64,000 nt of DNA from Halichondria panicea (lineage: Eukaryota > Porifera > Demospongiae > Suberitida > Halichondriidae). Within the stretch, counting starts at the first letter, position 1. Every line of letters begins with the position of its first letter. The stretch is from assembly GCF_963675165.1 (NCBI RefSeq), contig NC_087377.1, positions 1,637,501 to 1,701,500 on the forward strand, written 5' to 3'. Shown here one piece after another: positions 11,640 through 23,329 of the stretch. The translations under genes were made by a program, and so were the position numbers. Below the pieces are notes generated by a model. It had not been told where the DNA came from. It did no database searches and saw nothing but the letters and a program-made list of their open reading frames with translations.

Positions 11640-11885
11640 CTCCCTCCGCGCCAATCCCTTAAACGTCAAGTTCCTGGCATGGCAACTCCTCCGGCCGGTC
11701 CACCTGGGGCGCAGGGTCTGCCAGGGGTACAGGGCCTACAAGGGGCGCAGGGTCTGCCAGGGGCACAAGGTCTACAAGGTCCACCAGGACCAATTGCGCC
11801 ACAGGGACAACAAGGCCCAAGCATATATCCTGAACATAAAGACGATCATTTCCTTCAATTACTCTTGAGTGATGGTAAGATATAA
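11640..11885 (+). pseudogene. Collagen-like gene fragment, left copy B
   Basis: After a TTTCTGCAG acceptor, the frame [11 protein letters not shown] is shared with copy A. The Gly-x-y stretch, about 15 triplets such as [13 protein letters not shown], lies in another frame and runs into [12 protein letters not shown] before a stop at 11883-11885. The frame change between the two halves suggests a deletion: the right-arm copy has ~55 nt more at this point (W-N-R-N-R-V-F segment). Fifteen triplets are too few for a stable collagen helix. The parent gene is not recognised. Confidence 0.5.
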
Positions 11886-12699
11886 ACATAAACTTTTACG
11901 TGTAGCGCATTATTTGTTACATTAGCCCGATAAAATCCAAATCAATCGAGTTTTTAACTGCGCTTCAGTGTTTGCCAATCTGTACACTAACACATTACAA
12001 TGTACAGATCTCCTGCCTTCTACTAGCCATACATAATCAAGATGCATGTCTGAATCAAATAATAAAATTAGTCTCATAACATTCTTGCTGTAATTATTAT
12101 TTCTCTATATGATTACAATCCTCCCCATTAACAAAATCATTTTCTTGGCCTTCTGGCTCCCGGAGCTGTATTTCATAAAGACAAAGAAGGTACACACGGT
12201 TGAGAACGAATTTAGCACACACACACCGGAGAGTGTTGTGAAAGAATAGCAATAATCGAAATGTGCACGGTCCGATAATCTGCATTAAATACAATACGTA
12301 CGGCGGGGATTGCAAATACGGCTCCAAATGCAGGTTCAGCCATGTTTGCAGTAAGTGTCGGGAGCTCACCTAGTAACGACATGTGTAACTAATATTACAC
12401 TATATTTCACAGTCTACAGGTGTTGGCATGATGCGTGTAGCTTTTGAAAAAAATAAATTTAAAGTTTTAGGAGATACAATCAGCGAGAGTTGAAATCTTA
12501 TAATTATGTACGTATGGAGTTTACGATGGTCTTGGTTTGTTTATTTATTTGTGTAATGGGGAGCACCTTTGTAAGGCAATATTGCCTCTGTGTGACCCTT
12601 TCCTCAGTGGATAAACTCAATTCAATTCAGTTCCCAAAGTTAATGTTGCAAACAACAGTAAAAGTTACGTCACTGGATGTTTGAACAACTGTGACAGAA

Positions 12700-12935
12700 T
12701 GGCAACTCCTAGCTATACCCAGTGCATCATGCTGTATACACAAAGCGTATATTATACTATCAACCAAGAGAATAGCAAGGTACACAAAGAGTCAAAGAAG
12801 GAGACAACAGCAATGAAACCAATAAATCTAAATCACTTGTATTATACATTACAGTATTCAAGCCTAGATATTTCCTCACCCCCAGACACATATTTGAACC
12901 AGTCAAACAAGGTTTAATTGAAGGACTCGATGATG
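12700..12935 (+). other. Candidate exons with a MATP start
   Basis: An ATG opens M-A-T-P-S-Y-T-Q (12701), matching the start of the RRM gene first exon at 15726 (M-A-T-P-T-T-P). A second segment (about 12853-12934) after ATTACAG ends at a GTGAGT donor and reads F-K-P-R-Y-F-L-T-P-R-H-I-F-E-P-V in one frame. The right-arm copy (45420-45644 minus) differs by two 6-nt indels that keep the frame of the M-A-T-P reading. Probably exon remnants of the RRM family or a neighbour. Confidence 0.35.
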
Positions 12936-13580
12936 AGTGAGTATACAGTGTGTGTGTGTAGGGGAGTAGGGAGGGGACGGGGCTGGAACACCCTTCCTCT
13001 AGTCTGGCTATCCTTCTTTGAACCTCCAGGCTCTGAAAACATCTTCCCCATGCAGACAGTCGGAATGTAAATGATGAACCCTCTCTAGACACGCCCATCA
13101 CAAAGATCAGACATAATTATGACGAGCACGAGCGCACCAAGACCACGAAACAGAAGAGCATTTTTATCAAACTTTTCTCAACTTGAAGAAGAACTAACAA
13201 TAATACAAATACATAAAAGAAGGTGATATCCACGGTCATGATCTTGAATATAATATATAATTTTATCTTCAACATTAATTAAGATTAGTTGTTAAAGGTA
13301 AGGGTAAGGGAAAGCTATCTATTTATAATTCACAAAATTAATGATGTCACACTACCGTCACACTACTGTCACACTAACGGCACACTGATGGTACCATTTG
13401 AAAGGTCTCTTTCTATAAGCTTTCAATCCGTGCATACACATTCATGCAGCTGTTGTGCCAAGAGTAAGGGGGTGGTCTATAGAGTTCATGAACTCTGACA
13501 CGGGTTTTGACCTAAATTACTTCTGTTAAAGAAATTTGTTTTGGCATGTAATACTGTGCCGTACTTTACCTCTCTTGCAG

Positions 13581-13757
13581 AATCTAATTCAGTCGGCGGT
13601 GGACGGGTACAACGTGTGCTTATTTGCCTATGAGCAGAGTGGGAGTGGCAAGACGTACACCATGATCGGGGGCAAAGACTCCAAGGGAGTGATCCAGGGA
13701 GTACTGTTGAAGTGTGGACTGAATGTTAAGCATCTTATAAAGATCATACTATTATAG
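13581..13757 (+). pseudogene. Kinesin motor-domain exon fragment, left copy
   Basis: After CTCTTGCAG the frame reads [17 protein letters not shown] then the P-loop [11 protein letters not shown]. This is the nucleotide-binding segment of a kinesin head (family consensus [13 protein letters not shown]), closest in wording to C-terminal-motor kinesins. The usual Gly is Glu and Thr is Ser. Nothing before or after matches the rest of a ~340-residue motor, and the frame stops about 20 codons past the exon-like part. It is a single captured exon, repeated in the other arm. Confidence 0.75.
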
Positions 13758-14436
13758 TTATTAATGTTAAAGTTGCTCTCAACGGCTATTATAATGAAGG
13801 ACTGGAAGAACAAGCCGTGCTATAGAGTCAGCTGAGGAAAGCCGTGCTATAGAGCCAGCTCAGGAAAGGGGCTACAAGCGAGAAAATACGAATTGTCCAC
13901 TGTAAGGTTTCTAAAAGAGCTAAAAGAGAAATACCTCAAGGACAATGTCCACACGAACTAACTCGCATGTATAGATTTGTTTCTCAGCCAGAGCGAGAAA
14001 AGAGACATAGACATTGGAACCCTAACATTAATTTTAAGGACTGGTGTTTTTTCATCTTGTGCTGTGCATTCTGATTGGTCCCTGGAGAAATGTATATAAA
14101 AGACATGCACATTACCATTCTTTTAGTTCAAGATTTTCTCAAGATAATCTGGTTCCAATTGATTCGTTCTTACCGCAAGGTTTCAACTCATCGCAAGTTA
14201 TTTATCAGAGCCAGAGTGAACAGAAGAATGATTGCGTGTATAAGTTAGTGACAGTACAAATTGTCACTGACATTTCTTTTTTTTTTACCCATAATTATTC
14301 TGTGATCCAAGTTTGGATTTAAGGCCATAGCAGAAACACATAGTGAGGGTTTGAAGTCAGTAAAGATATTAATTTCCTTGCCCACAGGAAGATCTTTGCC
14401 TAAAAAGGTTTATATAAATAAACCGTCTCCATGCAG

Positions 14437-14512
14437 GATTCGCCTTTGTCCCGTTTGACAATCAAGTATCGACAATAAAAAAAATTAACGTTTTAATGGA
14501 CAAAATGGTTCA
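14437..14512 (+). pseudogene. RRM RNP1 exon, isolated copy
   Basis: After CCATGCAG a phase-1 exon reads (G)-F-A-F-V-P-F-D-N-Q-V-S-T-I-K-K-I-N-V, the RNP1 strand and second helix of an RNA recognition motif, parallel to the exons at 16120 and 17031. The matching RNP2 exon is not found upstream. A possible last exon (T-Y-D-H-H-R-H-H then stop) follows acceptor TACAG at 15095. This part is replaced by other sequence in the right arm. Confidence 0.55.
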
Positions 14513-15051
14513 AATCAATAAAGTAGCTGTTTGTATTGAACGTAGGTCTTAATTAACCCGAGGCAGTGCTATTATTAATAGTTCGTGTATATGAATATTC
14601 TGTATGAATGGATTTGCCAATTACACATTGACTGAAAGTAACATGACTTCGAGGCAAGTGGCGGCTCCATCCAGGCACTCTGATTGGACGCGGCTGAAAC
14701 TGAGACGCCATATGGGAGTCTCACACAAAAAAGGGTCTTGGGAGCCGCACATAATTATACATTATAACTTCACTTAAATAATTATGTGTCATTGACGTCA
14801 TCTCCTTTACAGACAGCGGCCACCAATCATGGGGGAACATCCTCGGACATATCAGCGAGTATATATTAATGTGCATGGGTGTTGCATAATGGTAAAATAG
14901 CTTTAATGAGCATTTTTCCAATTATAATTATACACAATTTGCATTTTACTCTAATTCACAGAATAATAGCAAAACACGCGAAAATAAGATTTCACAGTTT
15001 ATCTTCCTAAACTCTTGGTATAGAATAAGGGTTGTGAGCTAAAGATTAACT

Positions 15052-15620
15052 ATAGTTGTATGTTGACAATTATTGTTGATTTTTTTTAGTACAGACATAC
15101 GACCACCACCGGCACCACAGCAAGATCGAACATTGATTGATTAAAGGACCGACCACTTGAGTATTGAACAAAATCACTTGCATGTATATACATTGTTTAA
15201 TTTGTCAAATTCCAAATTATTATGCTCAAAAGCAGTACCTTATGCTAACCCTAAAAAGTACTACCTTCAGGGCTTACCCCCTAGTAGCTAGGCGGTACTG
15301 GCCAGACTGCTCTTTTTTACATGTGTTGTTAGATATGGCGGTGTCGGAGGGGAGGGTGAAGCAGGTCCTTGTGCAGGATCTAGCGTGACAGTCAAAACTG
15401 ACACCATAATTACAATTACAGTGAAAAACAGTTCACAAAAAACAATTGTTTCAATAGTTGTATGTTGACAATTATCGTTGATTTTTTTTATTGTACAGAC
15501 ATACGACCACCACCACAACAACCCAACGACAACGATCAGCAACACAGAGAAGAACATTAATTAATTAAACCTTGACCCAACACTCCAAATCACTTGTATA
15601 CATTGTATTCTTGACATTTT
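15052..15620 (+). repeat. Direct duplication, two ~165 bp copies
   Basis: Blocks 15052-15215 and 15455-15620 share TAGTTGTATGTTGACAATTAT, a T-tract, TACAGACATACGACCACCACC and later AAATCACTTG/TATACATTGT. Each contains an acceptor-like TACAG followed by a short open segment beginning T-Y-D-H-H and soon a stop. They may be duplicated last exons of the RRM genes. Confidence 0.65.
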
Positions 15621-15725
15621 ATATGCCTCGATGCGCATGCACAAGACCATGTATTTTACATTTTACAGTAAAAGTTAGGTGACTTGTTTGTGTGGTTGGT
15701 TGCCAATTTGAACAACTGTGATAGA

Positions 15726-16195
15726 ATGGCAACTCCTACAACCCCCAGTGTGCCCCGGCGGCCGTAAGTCGTGCTCTTCCACCTTTTAATTGTTTGATTG
15801 TATAGAGATACAATGTACCTTCTATTAAACTTAGCTAGCTTGCATGCAAATTATTTAAGTCCCTCACAGACAGCGTCAAACAAATGGTGTCAAGTCTATT
15901 TAGCAAAGAGCAAAGGAGACATCAGGGAGGCCCTCCATTGCTTTGGAGCCACCAGCATGAGTCATTATTAAGGATGGTGGTTCGACCAATTAACTTGACT
16001 GTGCTATACTTCTCTGTTGTACATACAAGGTGTGGAAATACCAGGAGGGAGAACGGCGAGGGGTTAGTACCATGCATGCATCCATTCATATAAAATAAGT
16101 AGCAATGTATTGCTTGCAGGATTCGCTTTTGTCACATTCGAAATCACGTTTCAGCCGAAAGGGCAATAAAAGCAAATCAATTAATTGTGTCACTT
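15726..16195 (+). pseudogene. RRM RNA-binding gene, left copy 1
   Basis: Four exon-like pieces: a first exon M-A-T-P-T-T-P-S-V-P-R-R-P before donor GTAAGT (15726-15764); an RNP2/helix-1 exon from 15870 (C-Q-V-Y-L then S-K-G-D-I-R-E-A-L-H-C-F-G); a small beta-2 exon at ~16030-16062 (V-E-I-P-G); and the RNP1 exon from 16120 (G-F-A-F-V-T-F-E). In family terms this is one SR-protein-like RRM binding single-stranded RNA. Damage: ~18 nt lost after RNP2, donor GTGAGT changed to ATGAGT so an in-frame stop follows, and a frameshift after F-E in the RNP1 exon. The right-arm copy keeps the RNP1 exon open. Confidence 0.65.
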
Positions 16196-16672
16196 TGGCT
16201 ACATTATTGGCAAGTGTAAGTACTGGGCGCTCGGATTATAACTGTTGAATTCAACAAACTAGCGAGTGTCTCCTGTGTCACTGGACCATATTAACTATAG
16301 GATGTTTTACAATGAAAGATTATTATGGCTTGTATAATTATAATCGATTTGTTTGGCGCTATATATTATACATCAAAGGATCTTTGCTATAATTTAAAAA
16401 TAGACAAATTAGCCGAAGCAATACTAAATCTTAATTCAGCTCTCAGGAGTCTCAAACAAAGAAGGCCTGTGTGCCTCGGGAGTCTCCCATAATCAAGGTG
16501 TCGGCATAGTAATCAGTATTCTGTCCGTGGCTGTAACAATTGGAAGAACCTCCAGTTACATTATAATACTGAATAGTCATAATATACATGATTGTTGCAA
16601 CTCTGAGATGGTACAATGTACCTTCTAGCTAGCTTGCATGCTAATTATTCTGGTCATTTAATTCCCTCACAG

Positions 16673-17100
16673 ACACTATCAAAACAATGCAAGGTGTATT
16701 TGGGCGGCATCCCTGCTGCGGTGAGCAAAGGAGACATCAGGGAGGCCCTCCATTGTTTTGGAGCAACTAGCGTGAATCATTATTAAGGATGGTGGTTCGA
16801 CCAATTAACTTGACAATGTGCTATACTTCTCTATTGTACAGAGTAAAGAAATACCAGGGCAGAGAGTGACGAGGGCTTATAGTACCCGCATGATCTCTCA
16901 GACTCACTCAAAATAATACACACAAAAAGGCTCATCAATAACATGTCCCTGAAGTAACTTCCTTGAAATTGTCAACTTGGGAGCATTCAATATAATTATA
17001 AGATTACAATACATTTATTGCAGTCTTCAGGATAAGCCTCACATTCGAAAATCAAGTTTCGGCCGAAAGGGCCAAAAAATTGTAATTAATGGACAAAACG
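16673..17100 (+). pseudogene. RRM RNA-binding gene, left copy 2
   Basis: A tandem paralogue of the copy 0.8 kb upstream. The exon from 16673 reads K-Q-C-K-V-Y-L-G-G-I-P-A-A-V-S-K-G-D-I-R and continues E-A-L-H-C-F-G-A-T-S, a good RNP2 plus helix 1, ending at a weak donor AGC|GTGAAT. The small exon at ~16844-16876 reads E-I-P-G-Q-R-V-T-R. The last exon (17031-17099) has lost the RNP1 core by a deletion (GATAAGCCTCAC where GATTCGCCTTTG is expected) but keeps F-E-N-Q-V-S-A-E-R-A in another frame and a GTAAGT donor. Non-functional as it stands. Confidence 0.65.
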
Positions 17101-17104
17101 TAAG

Positions 17105-20100
17105 TTAAGACTGGAGTGTGTGTCACGGCATGACCACATTGACATGGACAGAATACACTGAAAGATTATTATGGTTTGTATGGCGCTATATATACATCAG
17201 AGGTTCTTTGCTATAATTATATTCGCAATTATAGCAACACTAAATAAACACCACGCATGCCTGCCTACACGTGCAAATACAGCTGCTTACAAAACTGCCT
17301 CACGAGGATCTACTGACTGCTGCTTAATTTTCGAGCCTCCCACCCCCCGAGTCTGTTACCACATATATATAAGAAGCAACAAATTTATGGCCTCCCTCGT
17401 TATAAAAGGGAGGTACGATCCATCTCTTCTAAATGCGTACGTTACCACCAGACACAAAAACAATACTATTTCCATCTGACAATGTGATTACCGGGAGGGG
17501 ACTGAATGCATGAGGGCCTCCCAAACATTTACGTGCCTATCGTTAACCACGGGGGCCCCTCTCTCAGGACTCCCCCAAAACCTAACCACAGTCATGTGAC
17601 CCTCGACCTCTACGGCGACAGAGTCCATGGGACACCAGCTTAGACCCGGTACTGCCAAAATGTTAATAATATCCGCTGCTTAAGTATTGCAACACTCTTG
17701 CAACCGTATAGTTAATGGACAAAATGTAAGCTTTAAAGCACCAGAAAACACATGGATAGGAGAATATAAAACCAGTTATGGTAGTTAGGATTTGAAGGAT
17801 ACCCTTGTTGGCATACATAGAAGGGATAATGATGAGACAACAGGCAGGCTTTAATCAACCTCAGTAGATAGCAAACACATTAAAATCAAGACAGCAATCA
17901 AAATCCATGGCATATGCAATTGCCGCGCCAATTTTTGTAACCTATTTATCAATTGAAAACAACGTTGTCATGTATACTATACTATAAATTTCCCCCACGA
18001 AAACGTAGGTATGCTTACTGTAACGCATACTAACAAAATTTATACTTGCGAAAATCACCATTTCCCATTCAGTTAAACGAATCTCCCGAAAATTTACCCA
18101 CTATAATTATATGGTAGTAAGACTTTTGCTCAGAAGTAGAGATACACACACCTGTTAAGCTCAGATGGCACCAATGCAAAACTGTGAAAACACTTTCAAT
18201 GTAAGTACAACCAGGAGTCTTGAGGTCAGCTGTGCGTTTACCTCCTCAAGAGAAGGCCACACACAGATTGAAGCTAGTACAAGAGCACTGACTTACACTT
18301 GTACCTCTGCTTCAGAGCAAAATGAGCAAAAATAAAATTGCTTCTCCTCTAAATGCTTCTCCTCCAAACATTTCAAGCTTTTTAAACTAGTCCGCCAATT
18401 CTTAATTTCATGAAAACATTCTCCCTTAGGTATTCCAATAGAGATATAATAATACAGTCCTACACTTTGCCCACTTTATGTGTTACCTCATTGAAATCAA
18501 TAATTAGCATTATTATAAATTAGGTATGGGCAAAGTGTAGTATCTGTTTTAATTTGTTTCACCTTATAATTATCACAGAGCTCAGACAATGGAAGATACC
18601 AGACTTGAGTTTCATTCTGATTTCTGTCACAGATCTTGATCCTTTGATATCGTAAAAACGGGACTTGCACGCATGCAGCAGTAATTCAGTCTGCAGGTGT
18701 GTTATGCATGTGTCAGTCAGTGGGAATCAAAGTGATAAGAACACATGCATGTTCAATGCTGTTAACAAGGTAGCCATTGTGCAACAGAGAATTTCCTAAC
18801 AGCAAAACCACAATAGATAATTATTTCTTAAACCTAAACTTGCACCAAGCAAGAGCACTCTTGTGTATAAATAAAACAGCCCCTATAAAGGCCACCTCTG
18901 TATAATGGCCATTGTACTATGGTTGCACCAAAGATCAAAGGCTTCAGTTGTAGTTTATACTACTTATACAAGCTGTCTGACCACAAGCCACGATATATGG
19001 CAGTTATACCCTAGTGTATAACAGCCATATACCGTGGCTTGTGGTCAAACTTACATGTACAGCTAGAACTGATTTTAGTCAACATAAAAAGAGCCAAGTT
19101 CGAGCGATGAATAGTTCCAAAAAGGAGGCAAATTTGGAAGAACTCCGTGAACCGAACGATACTGGTTTGTTTGTGTTGCTTTTTTTCAACTTTCAACATT
19201 GGTTGTCACAACCTGCTTATTACATTGCTGCATGGGACCAGGAGCAGTAAGAAGGGTCCAGACTGCCAAGTGTTTCTCAGACTAAAGAGACTGCACTGCA
19301 CTGGGCCAGTACAGTAGGCTTGTGGAATGATATTTTCGGGTATACTCTTTGCAGACAAGTAGCACCAGTGTACTTTCTTGAAGTGCCGCCTTCTATAAAG
19401 ATGCAGAAACACAGCCTTCACAATTGCTTGCTTGAATCAGCCATCGCTTTTTAAAAAGATAGCAAATTCATTGCATAGCTATAGCAACAGTGACGGCAAA
19501 CTGCAGTTATAAGCATATTCATTGAAGAAGCATAACAGGAAGTAGCTAAACATAGTGTACAGTTCTAAACATAGTACAAGCCAGTTAAACTAATTATTGC
19601 TCCACAAATGTGTTCTTGCAAGCATTCTTCATGCAGATACATGTACATATACTATAAGCTCAACACTGCTATCACAGGTTTGGTTTGGCCCTAATGATAT
19701 ACTACATGGTACTCTTCTTTTGCAAGTGAAAGTCTAGTCCACTTTCCAATAAAGTTATAATTATGTTCCCAAGGCTGTTTTAGAGCTATTGGAACATGTA
19801 ACGTGTAAGCGTGCTGGTTATGACTACTATACAATAGGTATAGACCTTGAAATATAAGTGAGTTGCACGGACTAAGCATGCACAGTTACTTAATTGTAGT
19901 TTATTATGCACTGGGTGTAGAAATAGATATTGTTGTGATGGCCTCAATTAAACCGCAGCGTAGCGCGGATGCTACTCGAGATACCAACGTTTCCTATTCC
20001 TCTATAACTCTTCAATCTATGGTTCAACTAACACTACAAGTCATATCTAACAATCTAATAGTGGTTTTGCTGTGGCATGCACTCTGTTGCAAGTCACTCT

Positions 20101-20170
20101 ATACATTTCCCACTGTGCACAAAACTCACAAGTGTGTGACTGAGGCAAAACAGTTGGTAAACCACAAGAC
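17105..20170. other. Non-coding stretch of the left arm
   Basis: No supported gene. The homologous right-arm interval (about 37.2-39.47 kb) shows ordinary neutral divergence with many indels. About 700 bp (18925-19620) is present only here. It holds the hairpin at 18977-19049. Small open frames such as 17171-17479 and 19863-20174 lack splice or paralogue support. Confidence 0.55.
18977..19049. repeat. Hairpin, ~30 bp stem
   Basis: TGACCACAAGCCACG at the left pairs with CGTGGCTTGTGGTCA at the right. The inner halves ATATGGCAGTTATAC and GTGTATAACAGCCATAT extend the stem with few mismatches around a short loop. It lies inside the 700 bp block absent from the right arm, so it probably belongs to an inserted element. 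Confidence 0.7.
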
Positions 20171-20408
20171 ATAAGACACTACCTACTTCTCACAACTCAA
20201 GGCATGGGGTCAGGACTGGGTAACAACTGTAGCTAGAGAATAGAGGACTGCAAGCCTCTCTGTACCAGCTATCCTCTCTGCACCAGATATCCTCTCTGTA
20301 CCAGCAAGCCTCTCTGCACCAGATACCCTTGATATTGTAAGCAATTCCTATACTAGGTTTGTGAGCTGTATACTACTAGTCACACAGACTGAATGTCTGG
20401 AGCTAAGC

Positions 20409-21050
20409 TAGCCTCCTTCATCGGCCTTTGAAAGAAGGCCTGCTATCGACTGCTTGCGCATGCGCCAAATTATTGGATTTTTTCCCCGTAAATATTTCTA
20501 TAATACTATAATATTGGATTTTTTACCCGTAAATATTTCTATAATACTGGATACATCAGAGAAAATATTCTAAAAGTCATACACAGAGCTATATAGCTAG
20601 CTAGCTAGAAACAGAGCTGTGTAGGTTTGTTGTACTGCTATTTTCTTCTGATAGAATCAGTAGCAGTAGTATAGTAGACTTTCACCAAAGTTAGTGTTAA
20701 ATGGGCGTGGCCTGTCCATATAGGCTCTTATCAGCCGTCACTCCTTTCAGACGATCGTCATCCACACTGTTGCAGGCTGTGAGTCTTTTGTTAACATAGC
20801 AGGCTAAGGGTAGCTATCAGAGAATGCTATCCGATGGGCTAGAAACCTTCAATCGAACTTTCTATCTACTTCCTTCAATCCACTTCCTTTCGTTGTGATG
20901 TCATAGTTTTACTGAGCATAAACGATGTTATCCAAAGCCCCCAGATACCGGGGGGATATTAGCGCATGCGCAAGCAGTCGATACCAGACCCACTTCCCTA
21001 GCGGGAAGTGCGGCCTGGGATCGAGGCTAGAGCTAAGCCGGAGAGAAACT
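20409..21050. mobile_element. Foldback element with GAGGCTA-type ends
   Basis: Near both ends the 22-bp block TATCGACTGCTTGCGCATGCGC (20443-20464) recurs inverted (20962-20983). The outer ends TAGCCTCC and GATCGAGGCTA belong to a short-end family seen in many places here (8188, 21770, 36580-36622, 42820, 50070). The right arm lacks this block: its sequence passes from ~37070 to ~37020 without it. No ORF was recognised, so it is a non-autonomous element. Confidence 0.55.
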
Positions 21051-21173
21051 GTCTCCTCAGCGTCGGGGCAAGGTACTTTAGATAGTTTTATATAGTTTTT
21101 TACATGTATACTGGAAGATAGAGTGTAACCAGTAATATATTCCCCATACATGCACTTAGCAATACTATGCTCA

Positions 21174-21335
21174 GGGTGTCATACAGGGGGAAAGGGGGGA
21201 TATCCCCCCCCCTTTCAATTATGACTGAGTGTCCATAGCTGGGTATTGAAATAACAGTTGACCTTTTTTTAGCAACATTTTCTGGTTACTTTTCTCATTT
21301 CCCCCCTCTACTTCAAAATCCTGTATGACACCCTG
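21174..21335. mobile_element. MITE, CAGGGTGTCATACAGG ends, 5-bp TSD
   Basis: 162 bp with inverted ends CAGGGTGTCATACAGG and CCTGTATGACACCCTG. The left flank ends ATGCT and the right flank starts ATGCT. The right arm (about 36985, reversed) reads ACTATGCTCACC uninterrupted, confirming the empty site. A related copy lies at 57349-57562. Ends beginning CAGGG suggest hAT-like affinity, but a 5-bp rather than 8-bp duplication is read, so the superfamily stays open. Confidence 0.85.
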
Positions 21336-23329
21336 ATGCTCACCAGATGGGATGTTGTAGGGGGGGGGGGGCTGCATGAGGTAACTGGATTAGGATTCTC
21401 ATGCAGGGGGGTCTTGTACACCCTTGCAGCTGGAAGGCCTGGGAGAGAAAAAAAGGATAGTCACTTATACTTAATAATAATTATTATGTTCCTCACTTGT
21501 CTAATTGTGTGTTTGCTTCCAACATGCTGCACTGTTCAGTCCATCACCATAATTATAGTGCTCACATGCAAGCCTGCAGCAGTCAGTGACACTCTCGCTG
21601 CACGGTTCGTGTAGAGTTGAAAGATTGAAGACATCAGCTGCAAAACCACAATAATTGTTAGCTAAATATTGGCTATAATTTTATTTTCCCTCACTTGTCT
21701 ATTTGAGAACTTGCTTCCAACATAATTTATACTGCACTGTTCAGATCATCACTCGATCACTTAGCCTCGATTCCAGGCCGCCTTGTTGAGGCCTTGTAAA
21801 GGAGGCTATCGATCACTGTCACTGCATGCATGGCATGTTCAGAAAACCACTCTGAAAAGCACTCGACGTGTGCATGCTAGCGCTAGAAGGTCACAAGGAA
21901 GTTTTAAAACCAAGTTGTCACTTAGAGTTGAAATGTGAAGACATCTGCAGAACAACAATAGCATGCATGGTTGCTGAATACACTGTATAATTATAGTCTA
22001 TACAATTTAATAATAATTATACTGAATAAAGTCCTCACTAGTGTAGTGCCTCCATTATGCAGCCAGTCAGTGACATCACTCTCGCTCGCTGGTTTGTGTT
22101 GTCACTAAGAGTTGAGACATCTGCAAAACAGCAAAACAGGCAATAATTGTTAGCTGTACAGACTGCAGAATTATGTATAATAATTATTATTGTGACAATG
22201 ACCTAACAGCAAAACTCATGCTTGCGCTTACTAGTTACATATATATACACAACTATAGGATTGTCATATTATACACAGCAATCCACTTACCAGTTGCTTG
22301 GATGGTTGGAAAGACACCATTTTCCTCTGGTGAGTTTCTTCATCCCCACAAGCAGGTTGTGCAATCAGATCTACGCATGTGCAGAAATAGTGAGCCCCAC
22401 CCCCCTTTTTGTTTTTGCACACATGGACTGTTTCTCATGTTAAATATAGCTTAGGCAGCTAGCTGTTGGCCTCAAGGATCCCACTTCTGTACAAGCGAAC
22501 TCCTGGAAGGAGGAGTAGGTATAATGTTTGACTCCCAAGTTTATTTTCAATAACATTGCTGCTAAATAATATTTAGCAAGAGAGGGTGCATGTGATACAC
22601 AACTGTTACAAGACTAATAGTTGATGGTTTCAAATGTTCAAGACTATGGACTTTAGAGAACTGATTTCTCGTTCCCTCGTGACATCCCAGCAGCTGGCTA
22701 TCTTGTTAACTGCGACTTCTCTTTAGTTCACCTGAGAGAGAGAGAAAGAGAGAGAGAGGTTACCATGCAAACAATGTAGGAGGAGGGTGTAATGTGTATA
22801 GAAATAAGTAAATTATCAATTTTCAAAAGGTATTGACTAAATATTGACCAGGTGCATGCTTCCTTTACCTTGCGAGGGACGGTATCCCAACTCTTTGAAA
22901 TCGGATGTTCGTAGTACAACCTCAAATTTAGCTATAAAACTCTGAAAAGTACATGCACCCATTTATAATAATTATAATAATTATTATAGCCCACGCTATG
23001 GACAATTTGGGCCTGAAATAAATCACGGATCTAAAAACACTGACGTTCCAAACACATTTATAAGGCAGACAAGAGTAATATATACTGTGTTTGGTCGTGC
23101 TTGGTCTAAATACAGTTACCATAAGACCTCAATTTAAAGTGACACTTTTAAGACCTCTGCCAGAGCTAGGTTGCTTTTTTTTGGAGGTGAAAAATTATTC
23201 GCATCTAATTGGATCGAGGTAGGTACACCTACTGTGGTTCTTTTGTGTGAAATAAGATATGCACATGCAGCTACTATATTATTGGAGGAGTCCAGTCAAA
23301 GCCTAGTATTAGTTGGTGTGAGTTCCTCT

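Larger units (their letters stand above)
6731..23235 (+). repeat. Left arm of giant inverted repeat
   Basis: The arm matches 35270-51970 in reverse complement, in colinear order: 6740 with 51960, 7600 with 51130, 9700 with 48750, 11700 with 46600, 13600 with 41930, 16700 with 39800, 19800 with 37400, 22300 with 36100 and 23200 with 35290. In the kinesin exon I count about 5 mismatches in ~180 nt. Arm-specific insertions include 9947-10876, 18925-19620, 20175-21115 and 21174-21335 here, and 42150-45030 and ~47190-48425 in the other arm. Confidence 0.93.
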
